DNA from: DATFNI01 sp963712305
GTDB taxonomy: Bacteria; Bacteroidota; Rhodothermia; Balneolales; DATFMH01
DNA length: 64,000 nucleotides
Direction of reading: 5' to 3'
NCBI GenBank assembly: GCA_963712305.1
Contig: CAVQHI010000002.1
Location: 1,116,001 to 1,180,000 of the forward strand
In this document: positions 9,218 through 17,749 of the stretch, piece after piece
How positions within the stretch are numbered: position 1 is the stretch's first letter
Layout of the letters: the number at the start of each line of letters is the position of its first letter
Notes under the pieces: model-generated
The model's database searches: none
Told to the model about the DNA's origin: nothing
What the model saw: the letters and a program-made list of their open reading frames with translations, nothing else
Made by a program: the position numbers and the translations under genes

Positions 9218-9712
9218 ATGATCGAGTTTAAGGTCAGCGATATTCCCATAGGAGAATCTGATGAAACGCTCACCCTTGATAGGGATGAGTTAGATCTTGG
9301 TTCTTATGAGTTTTCGGGTGGCGAACTTTATATTCATTTTAATCGTGAAGATGATACTATACGAATTTTTTTCACGATTGAAACAGAGTTAACATTGATT
9401 TGCGACCGCTCACTGGAGCCGTTTGCGTTCAAAGTTGACGAAGATTATGAAGTGATTTACAGACTGGACGGTGATGAGTTTACAGATGATGTAGAGGTCA
9501 CGGTTAAACCACTGGCATCTCACGACAATGTTATTCAGATTGACCAGGAAGTAAGAGATACGATTTTGTTGGCGATACCGGCAAAGAAACTTCATCCTAA
9601 ATTTTTGGATGAAGAAGGTGAGCCGACAGACTTTCAAGCCACTTTTGGTGAAGAAATGATCGATCCCCGATGGGAACCTCTGAAATCACTGAAGAAAAAA
9701 TCACAGAAATAA
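9218..9712 (+). CDS. YceD-like DUF177 protein
   Basis: A 164-residue acidic protein. The frame extends up to a TTG at 9185, but the ATG at 9218 (MIEFKVSDIP) is preferred because the family begins with this strand and a GAGAAG sequence precedes it. The single-Cys segment TLICDRSLEPF and the IDQEVRDTILLAIP stretch match the DUF177/YceD family. YceD is nearly always encoded just before rpmF, as here, 21 bases upstream; homologues have been linked to 23S rRNA or large-subunit assembly. No catalytic motif is seen. Assignment rests on the two motifs and the gene order. Confidence 0.82.
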   Translation: MIEFKVSDIPIGESDETLTLDRDELDLGSYEFSGGELYIHFNREDDTIRIFFTIETELTLICDRSLEPFAFKVDEDYEVIYRLDGDEFTDDVEVTVKPLASHDNVIQIDQEVRDTILLAIPAKKLHPKFLDEEGEPTDFQATFGEEMIDPRWEPLKSLKKKSQK

Positions 9713-9733
9713 CGATAGTAACAACTTTCAAAC

Positions 9734-9913
9734 ATGGCACATCCTAAACGAAAAACTTCAAAAGCGCGCCGTGATAAGCGCCGGACACATCAGAAACTGA
9801 CTGATCCAACATTAGTTACTTGTCCGAATTGCGGTGAAAAGCACTTGCGTCATCGTGTGTGTGGTGAGTGCGGGTACTACCGTGGCCGTCAGGTCATTAC
9901 TGTAGAAGTGTAA
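9734..9913 (+). CDS. rpmF: Large ribosomal subunit protein bL32
   Basis: A 59-residue gene. It encodes MAHPKRKTSKARRDKRRTH at its start and the four-cysteine zinc ribbon TCPNCGEKHLRHRVCGECGY, ending in VITVEV. This is the zinc-binding form of L32. It sits between the DUF177 gene and plsX, the standard arrangement that ties ribosome assembly to phospholipid synthesis. Confidence 0.97.
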   Translation: MAHPKRKTSKARRDKRRTHQKLTDPTLVTCPNCGEKHLRHRVCGECGYYRGRQVITVEV

Positions 9914-9947
9914 CCAGCGGCCTGATGCCGAACAGACTGGAGTTGCT

Positions 9948-10934
9948 ATGAAAATCGCTGTTGATGCCGTAGGGGGTGACCACTATCCTGCAAATCCTGT
10001 GCAGGGTTCAATCATGTCCCTTGAAGAAGATCCCCAGTTAGAGATTTTATTGCTGGGACCTTCGAACATCATACAGGAAGAATTAAGCAAACATGAATAC
10101 GACAAGGAGCGTCTGCAGGTTATAGACGCTCCGGACATCGTTGGGATGCATGAGTCTCCGTCAAAGGCGGTTAAGACCAAACCGCACTCATCCATTGTAA
10201 TAGGATTAGGTCTGCATAAGAAGGGTGGATGTGACGCCTTTGTCAGTGCCGGTAACACCGGTGCCTTGATGGCTGCATCAATGTTTATTCTTGGTAAACT
10301 TGAGGGTGTCTACCGGCCCACCGTTGCAACCTATTTCCCGACAGTCAAGGGATTTCGCCTTTTGGTAGATGCGGGTGCAAATCTGGAAGTTAGACCGGAA
10401 TCGCTCTACCAATTTGGAATTATGGGTGAAGTTTATGCCAGCGCTGTTATGGGCATAGCTCAACCAAGAATCGGCCTTCTTAATATTGGAGAAGAACCTG
10501 AAAAAGGGACTGATGTTCTGCGCGAAACCTTTAGTTTGCTAAGCCGGCATGAATATTTCATCGGTAATGTTGAAGGTCGTGATATCATGCCGTGTCGCGC
10601 CGACGTGTTTGTGTGTGATGGATTGGTTGGAAACATCATGTTGAAGATGGGTGAATCTCTCGTCGGAGCCATGCAAACTCTTTTTGGCCAATCAATAAAA
10701 CGAAATAAAATCACAGAAAGTGAACAAGCGATGCTCATTAAGGTGTTGACCGATGCTATGAGCCCGTTTGACCCCGATAATGTCGGCGGCCTCCCTTTCC
10801 TTGGGGTGAATGGAATCAGCCTCGTAGGTCATGGCAGCAGCAGTCCACGTGCCATGAAAAATATGATACTGAACGCCTCACGGTGTGTCTCACACAAATT
10901 AAACGACAAAATTGTCGCATCTCTGAAACTGTAA
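9948..10934 (+). CDS. plsX: Phosphate acyltransferase PlsX
   Basis: A 328-residue enzyme making acyl phosphate from acyl-ACP for phospholipid synthesis at the inner membrane. It starts MKIAVDAVGGDHYP and includes the conserved SAGNTGALMAAS segment, LLNIGEEPEKGT and FVCDGLVGNIMLK. Length and motifs are those of the family throughout. It begins the plsX-fabH-fabD-fabG-acpP-fabF series and lies 34 bases after rpmF. Confidence 0.97.
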   Translation: MKIAVDAVGGDHYPANPVQGSIMSLEEDPQLEILLLGPSNIIQEELSKHEYDKERLQVIDAPDIVGMHESPSKAVKTKPHSSIVIGLGLHKKGGCDAFVSAGNTGALMAASMFILGKLEGVYRPTVATYFPTVKGFRLLVDAGANLEVRPESLYQFGIMGEVYASAVMGIAQPRIGLLNIGEEPEKGTDVLRETFSLLSRHEYFIGNVEGRDIMPCRADVFVCDGLVGNIMLKMGESLVGAMQTLFGQSIKRNKITESEQAMLIKVLTDAMSPFDPDNVGGLPFLGVNGISLVGHGSSSPRAMKNMILNASRCVSHKLNDKIVASLKL

Positions 10935-10950
10935 TTGCTGAATTTATATC

Positions 10951-11940
10951 ATGTCTGAAACCGTTTATGCGAACATTACGGCTGTTGGTCGTTATTTGCC
11001 TGATTATGTGTTGACGAACGACGAACTCGAAACAATGGTGGAGACCAACGATGAATGGATTCGTTCGCGTACCGGAATTCGTGAACGTCGTATTCTTAAA
11101 GATCCAGGGAAGGCCACTGCTTTCATGGGGGCCAGGGCAGCAGAAGAAGTGCTGAAACAGCGTGGAATCGACGCCTCGGAAATAGATTGTATTGTCGTAG
11201 GCACAGTCACTCCCGACTATATCTTCCCGTCTACCGCCTGTCTTATTCAAAAGATGATTGGTGCGGAAAATGCTTATGGTTTTGATCTTTCGGCAGCGTG
11301 TTCAGGATTTTTATTCTCGCTTTCAACCGGCGTTAATTTCATAGAAAGCGGCCGTCATAAGAAAGTGCTGGTCATTGGAGCGGACAAGATGAGTGTGATC
11401 ACTGATTATACAGATCGTGCAACTTGTATCCTTTTTGGTGATGCAGCAGCAGCTGTACTCCTGGAGCCATCGACCGAATATGGTGTGAAGGATTACATAA
11501 ATCATACCGACGGCGATCTCAACGGATTACTGATCCAACGGGGGGGCGGAAGCCGCAATCCCTCATCGCATGAAACGGTTGATAACAGAATGCATTACCT
11601 CTATCAGGAAGGACGGTCGGTATTTAAAAAGGCCACCGAAGGTATGGCGGATGTATCAGCCGAGATCATGAAACGCAATAATCTAAGCTCGGATGATGTT
11701 GCCTGGCTTGTGCCTCACCAGGCTAATTTGCGGATCATTGATGCAACCGCTCGTCGAATGGGGCTGAGTATGGATAAGGTAATGATCAACATCGATCGTT
11801 ATGGCAACACCACGGCTGCGACGATACCATTATGTCTTTATGATTGGAAAGATCGATTAAGTAAAGGAGATAATTTAGTTTTGGCTGCCTTTGGCGGTGG
11901 TTTTACTGCCGGCGCAGCGTATGTAAAATGGGGAATGTAA
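10951..11940 (+). CDS. fabH: Beta-ketoacyl-ACP synthase III
   Basis: A 329-residue initiating condensing enzyme of type II fatty acid synthesis, joining acetyl-CoA (or a branched acyl-CoA) with malonyl-ACP. The catalytic triad is visible: Cys117 in SAACSGFLF, His256 in VPHQANLRII and Asn286 in YGNTTAAT. The TGIRERR stretch after EWIRSR is the usual N-terminal family mark. It follows plsX by 16 bases. Starter-unit preference cannot be read from the motifs. Confidence 0.97.
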   Translation: MSETVYANITAVGRYLPDYVLTNDELETMVETNDEWIRSRTGIRERRILKDPGKATAFMGARAAEEVLKQRGIDASEIDCIVVGTVTPDYIFPSTACLIQKMIGAENAYGFDLSAACSGFLFSLSTGVNFIESGRHKKVLVIGADKMSVITDYTDRATCILFGDAAAAVLLEPSTEYGVKDYINHTDGDLNGLLIQRGGGSRNPSSHETVDNRMHYLYQEGRSVFKKATEGMADVSAEIMKRNNLSSDDVAWLVPHQANLRIIDATARRMGLSMDKVMINIDRYGNTTAATIPLCLYDWKDRLSKGDNLVLAAFGGGFTAGAAYVKWGM

Positions 11941-11942
11941 GC

Positions 11943-12830
11943 ATGAAACAGGCGTATCTGTTTCCAGGTCAGGGTTCTCAGTTCGTGGGCATGGGCAAAG
12001 AGCATTTTAATAGCAATGCTGAATTTGCCGTCGCTGCAAAAAAAGCTAATGAGATTCTTGATATTAATTTGACTACCATTATGTTCGATGGTCCGGAAGA
12101 GACCCTGAAGCAGACGGAATACACACAACCAGCTATTTTTCTGCACTCTGTCGCCTTATTTAATACACTTGGGGCAAAACCTGATATGGTTGCCGGTCAC
12201 AGTCTTGGAGAGTTTTCTGCGCTTGTTGCGGCAGGTGCTCTCACTTTCGACGACGCCATACTGATCGTACGCCAACGGGGCCGGCTTATGCAACAGGCTG
12301 GCAATGTAAATCCCGGTACGATGGCAGCAGTCATCGGTATGAAGGACAAACAGGTCGAGGATATTTGTGCACAGGCAGCCACCGAATCAGGTGAAATTGT
12401 TGTTCCTGCTAACTACAACTGTCCGGGGCAACTTGTTATTTCCGGTTCTGAGGAGGGCATTGACAAGGCAATTGGTTTACTGAAAGAAGCCGGCTGTCGT
12501 ATTGCAAAGAAACTGCCGGTCAGCGGTGCGTTTCATTCCGGGTTAATGAAACCTGCCTATGAAGGACTTCGAAAAAATCTGGAAGATCTTAAAGTCCAAA
12601 AACCGATTTGCCCGATTTACTCCAATTACACAGCACAGCCAACAAGCGATCCGGAAGAAATACGAGACAACCTGCTTAATCAGCTCCTAAATCCCGTCCG
12701 GTGGACACAAACACTGCAAAATATGCAGCGCGACGGGGCAGAATCATTTGTGGAAGTAGGACCTGGTAAAGTTCTGCAGGGCTTGGTTAAGCGAACATTG
12801 TCAGATGTAACAACAGAAGGAGTACAATAA
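11943..12830 (+). CDS. fabD: Malonyl-CoA:ACP transacylase
   Basis: A 295-residue transacylase that loads malonyl groups onto acyl carrier protein. The N-terminus KQAYLFPGQGSQFVGMG is canonical and the nucleophile is Ser87 in AGHSLGEFSAL; the later SGAFHSGLM segment carries the catalytic His. The frame runs five codons further upstream into the end of fabH, but the ATG at 11943, two bases after the fabH stop, gives the standard start. Its TAA overlaps the ATG of fabG. Confidence 0.96.
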   Translation: MKQAYLFPGQGSQFVGMGKEHFNSNAEFAVAAKKANEILDINLTTIMFDGPEETLKQTEYTQPAIFLHSVALFNTLGAKPDMVAGHSLGEFSALVAAGALTFDDAILIVRQRGRLMQQAGNVNPGTMAAVIGMKDKQVEDICAQAATESGEIVVPANYNCPGQLVISGSEEGIDKAIGLLKEAGCRIAKKLPVSGAFHSGLMKPAYEGLRKNLEDLKVQKPICPIYSNYTAQPTSDPEEIRDNLLNQLLNPVRWTQTLQNMQRDGAESFVEVGPGKVLQGLVKRTLSDVTTEGVQ

Positions 12831-13591
12831 TGAGTTTTGAGAAACGCTTTGGATTAGCGGGTAAATCAGTGCTGGTCACAGGTGGCAGCCGCGGTATTGG
12901 GAGACAGATCGCTCTTTCAATGGCCGAAGCAGGTGCAGACGTGGCGTTTACCTATTCGCGTTCCGAAGAAGCTGCTGCCGAAGTCAGTGATGAAATTGTT
13001 AAAATAGGCAGGAAATCTCTTGCCATCCAGGCCGATGCCGTCGATCTGGCCCGTGCCGCAGAGGTTGTCGACGAGGTTGTGAAAGAATTTGGTAAGATTG
13101 ATGTTTTAGTGAACAATGCAGGTATCACTCGTGATACACTCATCATGCGCATGAGCGAGGAACAGTGGGATGAAGTCATCACCACTAATCTGAAAAGTGT
13201 ATTCAACTACAGTAAATCGGTGATTCGATCTATGATGAGGCAGCGATCTGGTTCAATCGTCAACATCAGTTCTGTCATTGGCCTGATGGGAAACCCGGGT
13301 CAGACAAACTATGCTGCTTCGAAGGCGGGCATCATCGGTTTTACGAAGTCGCTGGCAAAAGAGATCGGTTCCAGAAATATTCGGGTAAATGTTGTTGCAC
13401 CGGGATATATTACGACCGAGTTGACACAGGATTTACCTGAACAACAGAAAGAAGCCATGGAGAAAGCAACGCCTCTCGGCAGAGCAGGAACGTCTGAAGA
13501 TGTTGCAGACATGGTGATATTTCTTGCATCGGAAGCAAGTTCGTACATTACGGGGATGGTACTCCAGGTTGATGGAGGCTTAGCTATCTGA
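12830..13591 (+). CDS. fabG: 3-oxoacyl-ACP reductase
   Basis: A 253-residue short-chain dehydrogenase performing the NADPH-dependent reduction step of fatty acid elongation. Seen in order: the cofactor-binding TGGSRGIGR motif, the NNAG strand, the catalytic Ser in VNISSVIG, and the Y-x-x-x-K pair in NYAASKAG. The C-terminal ITGMVLQVDGG is typical. The start overlaps the fabD stop by one base. Position between fabD and acpP supports FabG rather than another short-chain reductase. Confidence 0.96.
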   Translation: MSFEKRFGLAGKSVLVTGGSRGIGRQIALSMAEAGADVAFTYSRSEEAAAEVSDEIVKIGRKSLAIQADAVDLARAAEVVDEVVKEFGKIDVLVNNAGITRDTLIMRMSEEQWDEVITTNLKSVFNYSKSVIRSMMRQRSGSIVNISSVIGLMGNPGQTNYAASKAGIIGFTKSLAKEIGSRNIRVNVVAPGYITTELTQDLPEQQKEAMEKATPLGRAGTSEDVADMVIFLASEASSYITGMVLQVDGGLAI

Positions 13592-13718
13592 ACGACGAAC
13601 CGTGGTAAAAACATTGCAGATACTGCGAGGTATTTTTATTATCCATTGTTTTTCTAAGAGTATAACAGTTTCTAACTCGCTATAACCAACTAACATAAGA
13701 ACAAACCAATACGAAAAA

Positions 13719-13958
13719 ATGGCAAACGACATTGAAAGCAAAGTTAAATCAATCATCGTCGACAAGCTTGGTGTAGATGAATCAGAAGTAACTCCTGAAG
13801 CCAATTTTACAAATGACTTAGGAGCTGATTCACTGGATACTGTGGAATTAATTATGGAATTTGAAAAAGAATTCAATATCAGTATTCCTGACGAAGACGC
13901 TGAAAACATTGCAACGGTAGCCGACGCTATCGACTATATCAAAAAGAAAAATTCATAA
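13719..13958 (+). CDS. acpP: Acyl carrier protein
   Basis: A 79-residue acidic protein carrying the growing acyl chain on a phosphopantetheine arm. The attachment residue is Ser38 in LGADSLDTVEL. The gene is preceded by a 127-base gap after fabG, longer than elsewhere in this cluster, which could hold an extra promoter or leader for a highly expressed gene, though no clear promoter was recognised. Confidence 0.98.
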   Translation: MANDIESKVKSIIVDKLGVDESEVTPEANFTNDLGADSLDTVELIMEFEKEFNISIPDEDAENIATVADAIDYIKKKNS

Positions 13959-13988
13959 ACGACAAAATCAGTTACAGCTAAACCGATT

Positions 13989-15233
13989 ATGGTCAATCGC
14001 AGAGTCGTCATTACAGGTATCGGGGCACTAACACCTATCGGGAAAAGTGCACCCGATTTCTGGAATGGCCTTGTCTCGGGCAAGAACGGGGTACGTCCCA
14101 TCGAATCTTTCGATACTACCAACTTCGCAACACAGTTTGCGGCCCAAATCAAAAACTACAAAGCAGGTGAACACCTCGACGCCAAAGCAGCGCGTCGCAT
14201 GGATAAGTTTTGTCAATATGCGATGATCGCGGCCGACGAGGCAGTCAAAGATTCAGGTATTGACCTTGAATCAATCGACAAAAACCGCGTTGCTACGATT
14301 ATTGGTTCGGGCATTGGAGGTATGGAAACGTTCTTTATTCAGAGTAAAGAATTCGTGGAACGGGGACCGCGGGGAGTATCGCCTTTCTTCATTCCGATGC
14401 TCATACCCGACATTGCCGCAGGACAGGTATCTATTCACCACGGATTCCGCGGACCCAACTATGCTGTTGTGTCAGCTTGTGCAACGGGGTCTCATAGTAT
14501 TGGTTTAGCGTTTGATACTATTCGGCAGGGTGTCTCGGACTTTGCTGTATGTGGAGGTGCAGAAGCACCCATTTTCGAGATGGGTGTGGCTGGGTTTAAC
14601 TCCATGCGTGCCATGTCGACACGTAATGACGAGCCTGAGACGGCTTCTCGTCCTTTTGACAAGACCCGCGATGGCTTCGTGCTTGGCGAAGGCTCCGGTA
14701 TCATGTTCCTGGAGAACTATGAATCGGCCAGAAAACGTGGTGCACGTATCTATGGCGAAGTTGTAGGTTATGGGTTCTCTGGTGACGCCTATCACATCAC
14801 CGCTCCTGATCCTGAGGGAAACGGTGTGATCATTGCTATGACAGAAGCCCTTAAATCCGCCGATATCAAACCTGAGGAAGTTGATCATATCAATATGCAC
14901 GGAACCAGTACGCCGCTGGGCGATATTGCGGAGACCAATTCTATCAAGAAGGTGTTCGGGGATCACGCTTATAAGATCAACCTGAATTCTACGAAATCGA
15001 TGACGGGTCATATGCTTGGTGCAGCTGGTGCAGCCGAGTCTATTGCAACGACCCTGGCAATCTATCATGGGATTGTGCCACCAACAATTAACTATAAAAA
15101 TCCTGATCCGGATTGTGACCTGAACTACACGGTCAATGAATCAGAAGTGAGAGATATTCGTTACGCCATCAATAATGCGTTCGGTTTTGGCGGGCACAAT
15201 ACTTCTATAGTGTTCAAGAAATTTGAGGAATAG
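13989..15233 (+). CDS. fabF: Beta-ketoacyl-ACP synthase II
   Basis: A 414-residue elongating condensing enzyme. The Cys-His-His triad is present: Cys164 in VSACATGSHS, His304 in NMHGTSTPLGD and His341 in MTGHMLGAAGA. The C-terminal NNAFGFGGHN is the usual family end. It follows acpP by 30 bases and is separated from rnc by two bases, the widespread acpP-fabF-rnc arrangement. Confidence 0.97.
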   Translation: MVNRRVVITGIGALTPIGKSAPDFWNGLVSGKNGVRPIESFDTTNFATQFAAQIKNYKAGEHLDAKAARRMDKFCQYAMIAADEAVKDSGIDLESIDKNRVATIIGSGIGGMETFFIQSKEFVERGPRGVSPFFIPMLIPDIAAGQVSIHHGFRGPNYAVVSACATGSHSIGLAFDTIRQGVSDFAVCGGAEAPIFEMGVAGFNSMRAMSTRNDEPETASRPFDKTRDGFVLGEGSGIMFLENYESARKRGARIYGEVVGYGFSGDAYHITAPDPEGNGVIIAMTEALKSADIKPEEVDHINMHGTSTPLGDIAETNSIKKVFGDHAYKINLNSTKSMTGHMLGAAGAAESIATTLAIYHGIVPPTINYKNPDPDCDLNYTVNESEVRDIRYAINNAFGFGGHNTSIVFKKFEE

Positions 15234-15235
15234 TT

Positions 15236-16006
15236 TTGAAACTGATTTCCCGTTTTAAAACACTGCTTTCCGGTTCCGATCTGGTGGTAGCGCGGGATAA
15301 GGAAGAAAAAATATGTTTTCTTGAACAACTGATCGGTGAATCCATCGATCATCCCCATCTTTATCTGAAGGCACTCCGGCACAGATCGAGTCTGGCAAAC
15401 ACTAATTCCGATTACAAAGAATCAGACTCATACGAACAGTTGGAATTTCTGGGAGATGCTGTTCTGGATCTGATTGTTACTGAAATCCTGTTTGAACGTT
15501 TCCCCCAGGAGAATGAAGGATTTATGACCAAGCTCCGGTCAAAAGTCGTCAAAGGAAATACGCTGGCTAAATTTTCCAGGAAATTAAAGCTCAGTCAGGT
15601 GATAGAGGTAGGGGAGCGTGTACGAGGCCAGGGAATTGAATTCTCCAATAGTGTTTTAGCCGATATATTTGAAGCTCTCATTGGAGCGATGTATAAGGAT
15701 AAGGGCTATAAAAAAACCTTCAATTTTGTACTTACGATTATCGATCGTTATATCGATCTGCAGCGTCTTGTCCAGACCCAGGACAACTACAAAAGTTTGT
15801 TGCTCGAGTATGCGCAGGCCCAGCGGATGAGTCTTCCGGAGTATAATATTCTAACTGAGACGGGACCCGAGCACGATAAAACCTTTGAGGTCCAGGTTAC
15901 AGTGAATGGGGAAAAAGCAGGCATCGGATCTGGAAAGAATAAAAAATCAGCCGAACAGGATGCTGCCCGCAAAGCCCTGGAATATCTGCACGCCTTATCA
16001 AATTAA
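15236..16006 (+). CDS. rnc: Ribonuclease III
   Basis: A 256-residue double-stranded RNA endonuclease for rRNA and mRNA processing. It starts at a TTG two bases after the fabF stop. The signature EQLEFLGDAVLDLIV carries the metal-binding acidic residues and is followed by ADIFEALIGAMY with the second acidic pair. The C-terminal part, about residues 180-255, is a double-stranded RNA-binding domain ending in KKSAEQDAARKALEYL. An N-terminal extension of about 35 residues precedes the nuclease domain. Confidence 0.95.
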   Translation: MKLISRFKTLLSGSDLVVARDKEEKICFLEQLIGESIDHPHLYLKALRHRSSLANTNSDYKESDSYEQLEFLGDAVLDLIVTEILFERFPQENEGFMTKLRSKVVKGNTLAKFSRKLKLSQVIEVGERVRGQGIEFSNSVLADIFEALIGAMYKDKGYKKTFNFVLTIIDRYIDLQRLVQTQDNYKSLLLEYAQAQRMSLPEYNILTETGPEHDKTFEVQVTVNGEKAGIGSGKNKKSAEQDAARKALEYLHALSN

Positions 16007-16252
16007 GATCCGTTCTTTACATTTCAGGATCGCTAAAGACTGATGAGTAATTAATCTGAAAGTTGTTTTTCCCTTTAGATTATGAAGTGATGATTTTTTG
16101 CCCCTGAAGCGATGTGCCGATGCAATGAAATCATGTGATCAAAGCCTTTCAGAAAGCATCAATTATGACTTCATTTCATGTCTATGATATAGTATATTGA
16201 CCAGCATTGAAAAGTTTTTAAAAATGCGTTTATCTGTTTATTCAGACCTATT

Positions 16253-17101
16253 ATGAAAGCATATTTGGACTTAGTACAACGTGTGTTGGATAATGGCGTT
16301 CGTAAGCATTCACGAACGGGCGTCGATACTATTTCAAGCTTCGCCGAATTCTATAAAGTTGATCTCTCAGAAGGCTATCCGCTTCTTACCACAAAGAAAA
16401 TGCAGTTCCGATCTATTATCCTGGAGCTATTGTGGTATTTGCGTGGTGAAGACAATATTCGATGGCTCCGTGATGAAAACAACTGTCATATCTGGGATGC
16501 CTGGGCCGATGATGATGGCCATGTAGGTCCTATTTATCCGGTTCTCTGGCGTAGATTTCCATATATCGAAGAGGATGAAATTGATATGGACGGCGACGGC
16601 GGCAACATCAAACGCACGATATTCGATCGCAAGGAATTCGACCAGGTCCAAAATGCTATTGAGTTGCTCAAGACTCAGCCGGAAAGCAGGCGTATCGTTG
16701 TAAGTGCCTGGCATCCGGGACTTACCGAGCAAATGGCTCTGCCCCCGTGCCATCTTATGTATATCTTTAATGTTAGCGATGGCCGTTTAAACTGCCATCT
16801 TACTCAGCGCTCGGGTGATATCGCATTGGGCATTCCTTTCAACCTTGCCTGTTACGCTGCATTGACAATGGCTGTTGCACAGGAAGTAAACTTGAAGCCC
16901 GGTGTATTTGCTCATACCATTGTTGATGCGCACATTTATGAGAATCATATCGATGGGATGAAAGAACAGCTCACGCGTAAACCCTATCCGTCACCGAAGT
17001 TGGAGATTGCACGAAAAGAAATTGATGATCTGACTCTCGGAGATTTTAACCTGATTGATTATCAATATCATCCAAAGATTTCGTTTGAAGTTGCAGTATG
17101 A
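16253..17101 (+). CDS. thyA: Thymidylate synthase
   Basis: A 282-residue enzyme converting dUMP to dTMP with methylenetetrahydrofolate. Motifs: RTGVDTIS with the phosphate-binding Arg, the nucleophile Cys166 in LPPCHLMY, QRSGDIALGIPFN and VDAHIYENHID. It is about 18 residues longer than the E. coli enzyme because of an acidic stretch at about 104-125 in the variable small domain. The stop overlaps the start of folA (ATGA), tying thymidylate synthesis to dihydrofolate recycling. The 246 bases between rnc and this gene show nothing recognisable. Confidence 0.97.
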   Translation: MKAYLDLVQRVLDNGVRKHSRTGVDTISSFAEFYKVDLSEGYPLLTTKKMQFRSIILELLWYLRGEDNIRWLRDENNCHIWDAWADDDGHVGPIYPVLWRRFPYIEEDEIDMDGDGGNIKRTIFDRKEFDQVQNAIELLKTQPESRRIVVSAWHPGLTEQMALPPCHLMYIFNVSDGRLNCHLTQRSGDIALGIPFNLACYAALTMAVAQEVNLKPGVFAHTIVDAHIYENHIDGMKEQLTRKPYPSPKLEIARKEIDDLTLGDFNLIDYQYHPKISFEVAV

Positions 17102-17577
17102 AAATCGCGATTATTGCGGCGCATGATGAACACCTCCTGATTGGAAAAGATGGAGGAATTCCCTGGCATTTTTCTGACGACCTGAAGCATTTCAAAAAAC
17201 GAACACTGGGACATCCAATCATCATGGGACGCAAGACCTATGAAAGCATTGGGGCTAAACCGTTGCCCGGACGCACCAACGTCATTATATCGCGGAATCA
17301 CCATTTTGATAATGCAAGAGTTTACAATCAACTGGAACAGGCACTGCGTGAACTCGAAAAAGAGAATAATGACCTGGTTTTCATAGCAGGTGGAGCTGGC
17401 CTTTATCAACTAAGCCTGGATCTTGCAGATTATTTGAATATTACGCTAATTCATCATACCTATAAAGGAGATACGTATTTTCCTGAATATCGAGATCAGA
17501 TTGGAGCTATTTGGGAAGAGGCTAATCGGGAAGATTTCGAGGATTTTTCGTTTATCGATTACCGGAGAAGCACTTAA
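17098..17577 (+). CDS. folA: Dihydrofolate reductase
   Basis: A 159-residue enzyme regenerating tetrahydrofolate after thymidylate synthesis. It shows the IGKDGGIPWHFSDDLKHFK substrate-binding region with the catalytic Asp, the cofactor-binding IMGRKTYESIG, PLPGRTNVIISR and the FIAGGAGLYQL strand. It overlaps thyA by four bases and is therefore coupled to it. Length is normal. Confidence 0.96.
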   Translation: MKIAIIAAHDEHLLIGKDGGIPWHFSDDLKHFKKRTLGHPIIMGRKTYESIGAKPLPGRTNVIISRNHHFDNARVYNQLEQALRELEKENNDLVFIAGGAGLYQLSLDLADYLNITLIHHTYKGDTYFPEYRDQIGAIWEEANREDFEDFSFIDYRRST

Positions 17578-17671
17578 CATCCTTATATTTAATCCGATCA
17601 TATCATAGTGTCATTTTTTGCCAGTGCCGTTTTGTAAGCTGACGTGATTATTCTATAAATTTATGGATATC

Positions 17672-17685
17672 ACATAAGCTTATGT
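17672..17685. promoter_or_regulatory. 14-base palindrome upstream of the sensor kinase
   Basis: ACATAAGCTTATGT is a perfect palindrome 64 bases before the kinase start, and GTAAGCT occurs both within its right flank and at about 17634. It could be an operator, but no matching site was seen elsewhere and no regulator is nearby. Confidence 0.25.
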
Positions 17686-17749
17686 AAGCTATATTGCATA
17701 GCGATAAATATCTGAAAACATATTAAATTAGGATACTCTGTTTATCCAT

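Noticed and set aside
14505..15068. Minus-strand frame of 187 codons inside fabF
   Set aside because: It is an antisense shadow of a highly conserved gene with all catalytic residues on the plus strand.
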